NCBI GenBank assembly: GCA_937877465.1
Contig: CALFIT010000287.1
Location: forward strand, 1-13,706
Direction of reading: 5' to 3'
Length of the DNA stretch: 13,706 nt
Source: an uncultured Bacteroidales bacterium
GTDB taxonomy: Bacteria > Bacteroidota > Bacteroidia > Bacteroidales > F082
Below the pieces are notes generated by a model. It searched no databases. It saw nothing but the letters and a program-made list of their open reading frames with translations, and was not told where the DNA came from. How positions within the stretch are numbered: position 1 is the stretch's first letter; the number at the start of each line of letters is the position of its first letter. Below, piece by piece: positions 7,701 to 13,706 of this stretch. A program made the translations under genes and the position numbers.

Positions 7701-7721
7701 GCCGCTTGCAAAAAAAGCGGC
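7701..7721. other. Hairpin between two divergent promoters
   Basis: GCCGCTT (7701-7707) and AAGCGGC (7715-7721) form a perfect 7-bp stem around the loop GCAAAAA. It sits between the minus promoter (7658-7688) and the plus -7 box (7753-7760). It has no role as terminator of any visible gene. It could be an operator-like palindrome or a barrier between the two transcripts; this is inference. Confidence 0.45.
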
Positions 7722-7752
7722 ATTTTGCTGCATTACTATTGTATTATTTTTC

Positions 7753-7760
7753 TAATTTTG
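7753..7760 (+). promoter_or_regulatory. -7 box for the secreted-protein gene pair
   Basis: TAATTTTG matches TAnnTTTG, ending 24 bases before ATG 7785. The nearest TTTG (7724-7727) is 25 bases upstream, longer than the usual 19-21, so the -33 contact may be weak or depend on a regulator. Its position excludes the in-frame TTG at 7725 as a start. Confidence 0.6.
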
Positions 7761-7784
7761 CAGTTAACTTCTAACTCCATTTTT

Positions 7785-8423
7785 ATGAAAGCAAGATTAT
7801 TCCTTACAGCGCTGCTTCTGGCGGTTTTGTCGCCCATTTGGGGGCAAACCGTCAAAGTCGGCGACATCCTGTGCGTGCAAGGCGCCGACACCCTTATCGT
7901 GCATCCCGAAAACTACACGGGCGGTGGCTTCGGCGTGGTCTTCTATGTTGATGAGACGGGAGAACACGGGTGGGCACTCCATCCTCAAATCCAAGCCCAT
8001 GAGATCTATTGGTCCAACTTGTGCGAGCTTCCTTGGGGCTTAACGGGATGGCACTCCATCCGTGAAGCGATCTACGACCTCGACGGTTACGAAAACACAG
8101 GATTCTTGCGTGCGGCATCGCAAAACAACCATGATTTCTACCCTGGCGCATGGGTCGTTGACTATGAGCACGGCTGGTATTGGCCTGCAATCGGCCAGCT
8201 GAACATCCTCTACGGCAACGCCAACATTGTCAACAACTCGCTCAAGCAGATTGGCGGCACATATTTGTCTGGCGAATGGGTCTATTGGTCGTCGTCGGTA
8301 TATGGATACGACAACGATTGCGCCATCTATCAAGCGTCGACCGGCGCCATGGGAGCCGTATCAAAGTACAGGACGGTCATGCCCCAAGCCCCGTTGGACG
8401 TGCGTAGTGTCAGAAACTTCTAA
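7785..8423 (+). CDS. Secreted DUF1566/Lcl-like domain protein, no sorting domain
   Basis: A 212-residue protein. Residues 1-20 form a typical signal peptide (MKARLFLTALLLAVLSPIWG, cleavage probably before Gln-21; no lipobox Cys). The mature part holds one domain: VVFYVDETGEHGW (51-63), LPWG (82-85), DLDGYENT (98-105), HGWYWPAIGQLN (129-140), YWSSS (167-171) and a final DVRSVRNF. The order GW-P--GQL, YWSS, R-VR is what I recall from the DUF1566/Lcl C-terminal domain group, found in extracellular proteins of Bacteroidota and Fibrobacter; its biochemical role is unclear. The next gene carries a related N-terminal domain, so the two are tandem paralogues, probably one transcript (11-base gap). 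Unlike its partner it has no repeats and no T9SS tail, so it is likely periplasmic or released by another route. Confidence 0.82.
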   Translation: MKARLFLTALLLAVLSPIWGQTVKVGDILCVQGADTLIVHPENYTGGGFGVVFYVDETGEHGWALHPQIQAHEIYWSNLCELPWGLTGWHSIREAIYDLDGYENTGFLRAASQNNHDFYPGAWVVDYEHGWYWPAIGQLNILYGNANIVNNSLKQIGGTYLSGEWVYWSSSVYGYDNDCAIYQASTGAMGAVSKYRTVMPQAPLDVRSVRNF

Positions 8424-8434
8424 AACCTAAAGCC

Positions 8435-10309
8435 ATGAAAAAACTGAGTATCCTTACCCTATCATTTCTCCTATTTGCCACATTGGCATTGAACGCCCAA
8501 GGCTATTATTTGGGTCAGGTGATTACGAATCCCGACGGCAGCCAAGGCGTGGTGTTCTACCTCAACGAAGAAGGCACCGACGGCTGGATGGTGGCACTCC
8601 ACGATGCCTCAAACTATTGCCCTTGGGGGCCTACTGGAGCCATTGCAGGCCTCAACAACGTCAGCGTCACCAACGACTACCTGACCACCACGCTCCGAGA
8701 CCTTGACGGATTTGACCACACGCAAAAAATCAGGACGCATTGTGAAAGCATCGGTTATACCGGCCCCTACGCCGCCGGCATGGTTGATTTCGAAAACGGT
8801 TGGTATCTGCCATCGGCGGGACAGCTGAAATGGCTTTATGTGAACGCCATCTTCTACGAGCCTGTTTTACAAAGCGTTGGCGAAACAATGGGACTTAACG
8901 CCTATTGGTCAAGCTCCGTCAAAAGCGATGGAGAGGCCTGGATTGTCCATTTTGGGGCGCCCTATCCCACCACCAATTGGGCATGGAATGGCTATTTCAA
9001 GAGTATGGACAAAACGGGCTATTATGATAATTACGGCCTGAACTACGCCGTCCGAGCCATTCGCGACCTCAATTCTTCGACGCAGCCCCTGCCGTTTATC
9101 GGCCAGATTTCCGCGCCAGCCGTCATTTGTGATGGAGGTCCGTTAGGATTGGTCACGCCCAGCCTTTACAATGTCGACAGCTACGGATGGGAAATTGCCG
9201 AAAACCAGTTATTCACCAACGCCATTCCCTATACGGGTCAAGATTTGGATGTGACCTACAACGGCTGGTATTTGCGCCTTTGGGCCACCAACGAAAACGG
9301 CACCTCCTACAGCAATGCCGTCCGCATTTCCATAGCCACGACCAGCACGAGCCATGTCACGGTGTTGAGTTGCGACCCTTACGAATGGAACGGCCATATC
9401 TACAATGAATCAGGCGTTTACCAAGCCATCCTAGTCAACCAAGGGGGATGCGACAGCATTGTCACCCTTGACCTGACCATCGGCCATACCGACGAATACT
9501 TCATCCCTTACCCCGTTTATACCTGCGAACCCTACCAGTGGGGCGACATGACCATCACGGAGAGCGGCGTCTATCAACAAGTGTTCGCCAACCAACAAGG
9601 CTGCGACAGCATCGTCACCCTATGTCTGTTTTTCAGCCAATCCATAGAGTATCAGTTGACTGAAACCGCATGCAACGCATACGACTGGAACGGACAACTT
9701 TACTCGGAAAGCGGCACCTATCAGCAGATTTTCCCCATCGCCAACGGCTGCGACAGCATCGTCACCCTGAACCTCACCGTACAGACCTCTCCCGGGACGG
9801 TTTCCGAAATCTCAGGCCTCACCGAAATCTTCGTCTCGACCGACTCCCTCGAAAGAGCCTACGAATATCACATTGATTCTGTGGACTTTGCCACAAACTA
9901 CGAATGGTCACTTGTTGGCTCCGACTGGACAATAGAGGCCGACGGAATCCAATGCACCCTTTGGGCAAACTCGGCAGGCAACGCCACCCTTACCGTCCGC
10001 GCCTGGAACGACTGCGACTATAGCGAACAACAGATAGCGATCCATGCCGGGTTCTTCGCCGTGGATGACCAAACCGTCGTTCCCATGAGCCTCTACCCCA
10101 ATCCAGCCAAAGACAAAGTGATTGTTGAATCAAGCAACATCCAGAAAATCAGGTTGTTCAATCTGCAAGGGCAACTTCTGCAAGAATGGTTGGGCAACGG
10201 AAACGACCGAATGGAGATAGCCTTGCAGCCCTTCGCAGCCTCTGTCTATTTTGTGGAGGTGACGACGGAAAAAGGTTGCGCGAGGTTGAAACTCAACGTA
10301 AGCCGATAG
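8435..10309 (+). CDS. T9SS-exported protein: DUF1566/Lcl-like domain, three Cys repeats, C-terminal sorting domain
   Basis: A 624-residue protein. A signal peptide covers residues 1 to about 21 (LSILTLSFLLFATLALNAQ). Residues 22-212 form a domain like the upstream protein's: GVVFYLNEEGTDGW (38-51), CPWGPTG (62-68), DLDGFDHT (89-96), NGWYLPSAGQL (121-131), YWSSS (157-161), AVRAIRDL (205-212). A beta-rich linker (about 217-305) follows, then three repeats of about 38 residues (313-350, 364-401, 413-450), and a further Ig-like section (about 453-540). Residues 551-624 are a type A T9SS sorting domain: SLYPNPAKDKVIV, then IRLFNLQGQLL, then SVYFVEV and a basic end RLKLNVSR. Such tails direct export across the outer membrane and are usually cleaved, with cell-surface attachment. 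Function otherwise unknown; adhesion or surface display is a guess. It ends two bases before the convergent flippase stop. Confidence 0.9.
   Translation: MKKLSILTLSFLLFATLALNAQGYYLGQVITNPDGSQGVVFYLNEEGTDGWMVALHDASNYCPWGPTGAIAGLNNVSVTNDYLTTTLRDLDGFDHTQKIRTHCESIGYTGPYAAGMVDFENGWYLPSAGQLKWLYVNAIFYEPVLQSVGETMGLNAYWSSSVKSDGEAWIVHFGAPYPTTNWAWNGYFKSMDKTGYYDNYGLNYAVRAIRDLNSSTQPLPFIGQISAPAVICDGGPLGLVTPSLYNVDSYGWEIAENQLFTNAIPYTGQDLDVTYNGWYLRLWATNENGTSYSNAVRISIATTSTSHVTVLSCDPYEWNGHIYNESGVYQAILVNQGGCDSIVTLDLTIGHTDEYFIPYPVYTCEPYQWGDMTITESGVYQQVFANQQGCDSIVTLCLFFSQSIEYQLTETACNAYDWNGQLYSESGTYQQIFPIANGCDSIVTLNLTVQTSPGTVSEISGLTEIFVSTDSLERAYEYHIDSVDFATNYEWSLVGSDWTIEADGIQCTLWANSAGNATLTVRAWNDCDYSEQQIAIHAGFFAVDDQTVVPMSLYPNPAKDKVIVESSNIQKIRLFNLQGQLLQEWLGNGNDRMEIALQPFAASVYFVEVTTEKGCARLKLNVSR
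9371..9784 (+). repeat. Three intragenic repeats encoding Cys...GCDSIVTL units
   Basis: Units at 9371-9484, 9524-9637 and 9671-9784 encode a pattern of Cys, two residues, an aromatic, Asp/Gln, Trp, then (E/S)SG(V/T)YQ and GCDSIVTL. The spacing between starts is 51 and 49 codons. Each unit has two Cys about 25 residues apart, which fits one disulphide per repeat outside the cell. DNA identity is highest over the GCDSIVTL segment. This unit is common in large surface proteins of Bacteroidota. Confidence 0.85.
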
Positions 10310-10311
10310 GA

Positions 10312-11853
10312 TTATCTCTTCAAGTGAACCATTTTCAATCCATTGTCAATCAAGTCGTTGACAGATTGACTGACTTTCAGTTTGTAAATCGCCGCCAAGC
10401 CTAAAGCGAGGAACAGGCACGACTTCAAGCCTGCATCGAGGGTCAGGCCAATGATGGTTTTGTCGAACAATTGCGAGAAAAAGGGTGTCAGTACCATTGT
10501 CCATAACCCATCGAGAACGAACAAGCTGACGAGCACAGCCACCACCGGCCATTGCTTCTTCGACAACGGCATCACCCCAATCTTCCACTTGATGAAGGCC
10601 AACAGCAGGACGAAATAGACCAAATAGGAAACCACATTGGCCAACGCGCCGCCGTTGACGTCCCACTTGGGCACCCACCATGCATTCAAGCCGAGCGACA
10701 TCAGCGCAAGCAAAACGGTGAATATCAGCGAGTAATAATAGTATTTCGAATAACTCAGCACCGTGGTCGTCACGGCGAAGGTGGAATAGACCAAGCGGCT
10801 CAGCGACAGCAGAAGCACCGCCCACTTGCCCAAACGGTAAACCTCGCCGTTGGGCAGCAAGTCGAAGAGGAAATCGATGTTGACCCACACGAGGAAAAAC
10901 ACGAAACTGCCCGCGATGAACTGGTGCAGGGCCACGTTCTTGCACAAGGCGTCGGCGGCTTTCACGTCGTGCTTGGCCATCGCGTCGGAGATTTGGGGCC
11001 GCGAGATGGCACCCAACGAGCGGTAAGGCATCTCGACGACCGCCGCGATGTTGGTGGCGATGGTGAACACGCCCGCCAAGCGGAAACTCGTCTTGGCCGC
11101 CACGAAGAACTTGCTCAGCATGGGAATGACGTTGCCCGCCAAGGCCGCCGTCAGCATGAACAAGGTGTAGAACAGGAAATCGCGCCTCAGCTGCGGCTTG
11201 ATGTAGCCCCACTCGATCTTGAACGACACCCGCTGCAAACTCAGCAGATACACCACATTGATGAGCGTGGCTAGACCGTAAAACACGCAGAACCCGATGA
11301 TAACGCCATCAAAATCAATGACTTTGTAAAAATAAAGCAGATACACCGCCAAAGTCGCCACCCGCAAGCCGACCTCACGGACGAACTTGGGCAGCACGAT
11401 GCGCATCAAAAGGTTGCTATTCGTCTCGAAGACAGAGATATACAGCATGAAAAACGCCAAGGGAATGACGAAATTGACATACTTGGCAAACAACTCCGCC
11501 CCCACCTCCGAGTCCTTCGTGAAGAAACTCACAATCGCGCCCTTGAAGGCAAAGAACGCCAGTAGGAAAAATGCGAACCCCGCCAAAGGCACGAGCAGCG
11601 TCCAGCCGAAGAAGCCGTGGTCGCGGTGCTCCTCGTCCTTGAAGAAAGGATAATAGCGCATCGCCGACGAGCTTGTGCCGAGTTGGGCCAAACCGGCAAA
11701 CAGCAGCGAGCATTGCAGCAAGATGTCGATCAAGCCAATCTGCTCAGGCTGAAGGGCTTTCGTCTGGATGAAAAACGTCGTGACGATGCCCACAGCCACC
11801 CCGATATAGGTGGCAACCGTACCCTTGATGCTCTGTCGTGCTACGATGCCCAT
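10312..11853 (-). CDS. Wzx/MATE-like polysaccharide flippase
   Basis: A 513-residue, very hydrophobic protein with roughly 12-14 membrane helices. The N-terminus VARQSIKGTVATYIGVAVG, followed by TTFFIQTKALQPEQIGL, is characteristic of the polysaccharide-synthesis branch of the MATE/MOP superfamily. A central loop, YRSLGAISRPQISDAMAKHD, matches the conserved region between the two halves of the family. The likely role is moving an undecaprenyl-linked glycan from the inner to the outer face of the inner membrane. The gene starts nine bases after the YihY-family gene on the same strand, so both probably share a transcript. Its stop is two bases from the stop of the T9SS cargo gene on the other strand. 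Which glycan it moves cannot be read; O-antigen, A-LPS or capsule are all possible. Confidence 0.88.
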   Translation of the reverse strand: MGIVARQSIKGTVATYIGVAVGIVTTFFIQTKALQPEQIGLIDILLQCSLLFAGLAQLGTSSSAMRYYPFFKDEEHRDHGFFGWTLLVPLAGFAFFLLAFFAFKGAIVSFFTKDSEVGAELFAKYVNFVIPLAFFMLYISVFETNSNLLMRIVLPKFVREVGLRVATLAVYLLYFYKVIDFDGVIIGFCVFYGLATLINVVYLLSLQRVSFKIEWGYIKPQLRRDFLFYTLFMLTAALAGNVIPMLSKFFVAAKTSFRLAGVFTIATNIAAVVEMPYRSLGAISRPQISDAMAKHDVKAADALCKNVALHQFIAGSFVFFLVWVNIDFLFDLLPNGEVYRLGKWAVLLLSLSRLVYSTFAVTTTVLSYSKYYYYSLIFTVLLALMSLGLNAWWVPKWDVNGGALANVVSYLVYFVLLLAFIKWKIGVMPLSKKQWPVVAVLVSLFVLDGLWTMVLTPFFSQLFDKTIIGLTLDAGLKSCLFLALGLAAIYKLKVSQSVNDLIDNGLKMVHLKR

Positions 11854-11862
11854 ACCCTGTCC

Positions 11863-13149
11863 TTAAGTTTCGGAAATGGAATATTCTTCGTCCGAGCGTT
11901 TCCGTTCCTGCTCGATAAACTCTTCGTAAGCCTTGATAATCAGCTCGTTGTTCTTGCATTCCTCCGCCAAGTTCTGGATCATCAGGTTCTGTTCCTCGAT
12001 GGTCTTCTTCAGCCCTTCGATTTTCTGGTACTTCGTTTCGTTGACGGTTTGGTAGCTATGGATGTGTTTCTTCAGGTCCTCAATCACGATTTCGCGGCGG
12101 CGGTTCTGGTTCTCGGCATAGCTCAGCTTGTCGGAGTTGCGTCGGATGCCCGAGTTGAGGTCGTTGCCGGCCAAGACCAAAATGGCGATGACCCAAATCC
12201 AGAGCATGAGGATGATGAGCGTGCCGATGGAGCCGTAAAGCACGTTGTAGCGTGAGAAGTTGGAGATGTAGACGTTGAACGCCACGGTGCCCAAGACGAA
12301 AAGCGTGGTGGCGAGAATCGAGCCCGGACTGAAGATGACGAACTCGCGGTATTGCTTGCCGTTTTTCCTCGGATGCTTGAGTTCCTTGCGGTAATGCTCG
12401 TCGAACCTGACGTTGCCGAAATAATACAACAGCGCGATGCCCAAGCACAGAGCGAAGACGCCAATCACCCAACGCAACACGCTGAACAAGAAGAAAGTGA
12501 ACGACCCGCCTTGGATGATTTCATGCGTCACAAGGAATCTCATGGCCGTGCCGCCCAACGAAATCAGCACGATGGAAATCACCATCAAGGCTCCGATAAT
12601 GATGAGCATCAGGATGGCGAAAAGGCGTTGCTCGACCCAACTTTTCAGCGTCAAGCCTTTGTCGGATATGTAGTTGGCATACACGTTACGGAATCCGTTG
12701 AAGAACGCCACGATGCCACTTGAGCCGAAGATCAAGCAGAGAAAGATGCTCAACGAGAGCAAGCCCTCGTGCGGCTGGTTCATGATGCCGTCGATGGTCT
12801 CCGTCACGAAGTCGAGGGTGCCGGAAGGGAGCAAGAAATCGCTCATGGCCATCATCACCCTTTCGTAGAGGTTCGGGATGGGGATGTAAGGAATCAGCGT
12901 GAAGAAGAAGAGGATCAAGGGGAAAAGCGCCACGAAGAAGTTGAAGGCCACGCCGGCGGCGCGGTCGATGGTGCGACCTTTGGTGAAGGACTTGAAGAAG
13001 TCCATCAGCACCGTCAGCAGCGGCAGCTTGGTGCCGGGGAAACGCACACGCCGCAGGTAGTTGTCGTCGCGGTTGTACCACGCCTTCAACGCCTCCATCC
13101 TTGCGGTGAGCCACAACTTCAGCTTGCCTTCTTTTTTCTTTTTTGCCAT
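11863..13149 (-). CDS. YihY/BrkB-family inner membrane protein with a C-terminal coiled-coil tail
   Basis: A 428-residue protein. A basic start (MAKKKKEGKLK) precedes the family core. TIDRAAGVAFNFFVALFPLI (60-79) is the hallmark of the family's first helix, FFNGFRNVY (149-157) the central motif, and YGSIGTLIILMLWIWV (305-320), followed by AGNDLN (327-332), the last helix region. About six membrane helices are expected. The family was once called ribonuclease BN in error; its real function is not settled. Residues about 340-418 add a long charged helix with heptad-like spacing (RREIVIEDLKKHI, YQKIEGLKKTIEEQNLMIQ), a cytoplasmic coiled coil. The frame extends upstream into rseC territory to 13452, but ATG 13149 agrees with the promoter at 13171-13205. 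It is cotranscribed with the flippase. Confidence 0.9.
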   Translation of the reverse strand: MAKKKKEGKLKLWLTARMEALKAWYNRDDNYLRRVRFPGTKLPLLTVLMDFFKSFTKGRTIDRAAGVAFNFFVALFPLILFFFTLIPYIPIPNLYERVMMAMSDFLLPSGTLDFVTETIDGIMNQPHEGLLSLSIFLCLIFGSSGIVAFFNGFRNVYANYISDKGLTLKSWVEQRLFAILMLIIIGALMVISIVLISLGGTAMRFLVTHEIIQGGSFTFFLFSVLRWVIGVFALCLGIALLYYFGNVRFDEHYRKELKHPRKNGKQYREFVIFSPGSILATTLFVLGTVAFNVYISNFSRYNVLYGSIGTLIILMLWIWVIAILVLAGNDLNSGIRRNSDKLSYAENQNRRREIVIEDLKKHIHSYQTVNETKYQKIEGLKKTIEEQNLMIQNLAEECKNNELIIKAYEEFIEQERKRSDEEYSISET

Positions 13150-13170
13150 TGTTTCGAGCCAATCAAACTG

Positions 13171-13205
13171 CAAAAATAGTGGTTTTGTTGCAATGTGACC
13201 GCAAA
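13171..13205 (-). promoter_or_regulatory. Promoter for the YihY-flippase unit
   Basis: The minus strand reads TATTTTTG (complement of 13171-13178), a full -7 match, with TTTG (complement of 13202-13205) 23 bases upstream, slightly beyond the usual spacing. The predicted leader is about 17 bases to ATG 13149. Confidence 0.6.
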
Positions 13206-13218
13206 AATCGTAATTTTG
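13184..13218 (+). promoter_or_regulatory. Promoter for rseC, almost leaderless
   Basis: TAATTTTG at 13211-13218 fits TAnnTTTG and ends only seven bases before ATG 13226. A TTTG at 13184-13187 gives a 23-base spacer; GTTG at 13187-13190 gives 20. If transcription starts 5-7 bases after the box, the transcript begins at or within three bases of the start codon. Confidence 0.6.
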
Positions 13219-13225
13219 CCGCATT

Positions 13226-13639
13226 ATGAAAGAAGAAACCATCTCACACGAAGGCATCGTCACGAAAATCACCGACGACGAATTGGAAATCAAGATATTG
13301 GCGCAAAGCGCGTGCGCGGCCTGCCATGCCAAGAGCGCCTGCGGCATGGGCGAGCAAGCCGAGAAGACCCTCACCGTGCCACGTCCCAAGGACAAGGAGT
13401 TCAGCCTATTGCAGAAGGTGAACGTGAAAATGGCCATCGGGCAAGGCAACAAGGCGGCGGTGTTGGCCTACCTCGTCCCGATCCTGTTGCTCTTGGCGGT
13501 GCTTTTCGTCTGCCTCGGCCTCGGCCTCAACGACGGCCTTTCGGCCCTCCTCGGCATCGTCGCGCTGATACCTTATTATATAATACTCTATCTCCGCCGC
13601 GACAAACTCAAGAAGCAATTTTCGTATATTATTGAATAA
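13226..13639 (+). CDS. rseC: RseC/MucC-family membrane protein (SoxR-reducing system type)
   Basis: A 137-residue protein. The N-terminal domain (1-75) carries three Cys as C-X2-C-X5-C (C30, C33, C39) in ILAQSACAACHAKSACGMGE, the arrangement seen in RseC proteins. Two membrane helices follow at about 77-99 and 104-122, then a basic tail. In E. coli RseC takes part in the electron-transfer system that reduces SoxR, together with Rnf proteins; in Bacteroidota the homologue usually precedes rnfB/rnfC of the sodium-pumping Rnf complex. Here 67 bases follow the stop with no convincing start of another gene, so any rnf operon would begin beyond the window edge. The frame has no ATG upstream closer to the family start, and the promoter box directly before supports ATG 13226. 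Confidence 0.85.
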   Translation: MKEETISHEGIVTKITDDELEIKILAQSACAACHAKSACGMGEQAEKTLTVPRPKDKEFSLLQKVNVKMAIGQGNKAAVLAYLVPILLLLAVLFVCLGLGLNDGLSALLGIVALIPYYIILYLRRDKLKKQFSYIIE

Positions 13640-13662
13640 CTGTTGTTTATTCTTCTTTTTGA

Positions 13663-13701
13663 AATATTATAGAATTTGCATAATGGAATTTTTATAATAT
13701 T
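13663..13701. repeat. AT-rich inverted repeat after rseC
   Basis: AATATTATA (13663-13671) is matched by its exact complement TATAATATT (13693-13701). Counting one G-U pair, the stem extends to 12 pairs with a loop of about 15 bases. There is no GC core and no U tract in view, so it is a weak terminator candidate. It may be part of the control region of the next gene. The whole end from 13640 is much richer in AT than the genes around it. Confidence 0.45.
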
Positions 13702-13706
13702 GTCAT

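Noticed and set aside
10552..11274. Plus-strand open frame of 240 codons opposite the flippase
   Set aside because: Its product is rich in His, Gln and Arg with no domain, typical of the complement of a hydrophobic membrane-protein gene.
13150..13452. N-terminal extension of about 101 codons on the YihY-family gene
   Set aside because: It crosses the gene's own promoter and runs opposite rseC; family homology begins at about the AKKKK start region.
1..13706. CRISPR array, tRNA, rRNA, insertion sequence or prophage
   Set aside because: I saw no regularly spaced repeats, cloverleaf-like sequence, transposase or integrase, and no terminal inverted repeats flanking a gene.

Overview
The window looks like chromosomal DNA from a member of the Bacteroidales, probably an uncultured gut or rumen lineage with moderate GC. 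Four kinds of evidence support this. Promoters match the Bacteroidota pattern (TTTG, about 19-21 bases, TAnnTTTG) and start codons lack obvious Shine-Dalgarno sequences. One secreted protein ends in a type IX secretion (T9SS) C-terminal sorting domain. Several families are characteristic of the group (DUF4834-like, YfhO, RseC with a Cys cluster, M20C dipeptidase). I see no tRNA, rRNA, CRISPR array, transposase or phage gene.

Layout. (1) 1-552: the 3' end of a pepD-type dipeptidase gene, then rpmH (ribosomal protein L34) with a near-ideal promoter and a strong terminator. (2) 558-1331, minus strand: a zinc-finger-bearing SAM methyltransferase, divergent from (3) 1401-6450, plus strand: a tight four-gene unit of GT2 glycosyltransferase, small DUF4834-like membrane protein, large YfhO-family membrane protein and GT4 glycosyltransferase; the last two overlap by four bases (ATGA). 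(4) 6468-7640, minus strand: a second GT4 glycosyltransferase, convergent with the first. (5) 7785-10309, plus strand: two adjacent secreted paralogues sharing a DUF1566/Lcl-like domain. The first is domain-only. The second adds three Cys-containing repeats and a T9SS sorting domain. (6) 13149-10312, minus strand: a YihY/BrkB-family membrane protein with an added coiled-coil tail, followed nine bases later by a Wzx-like polysaccharide flippase. (7) 13226-13639, plus strand: an RseC-family membrane protein, then an AT-rich inverted repeat at the window edge.

The common theme is the cell envelope. Three glycosyltransferases, a YfhO protein (a candidate lipid-linked sugar transferase), a flippase and a methyltransferase could contribute to a surface glycan. 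In T9SS organisms such as Porphyromonas, cargo is attached to a special LPS, so the T9SS protein among glycan genes is suggestive but not proof of a shared pathway. Three divergent gene pairs have closely packed or interleaved promoters that place TAnnTTTG boxes only 7-25 bases before the start codon. This implies very short 5' leaders and decides several start codons. I found no clearly new system. The most interesting points are the paired secreted paralogues, the short-leader promoter architecture and the coiled-coil YihY protein coupled to a flippase.
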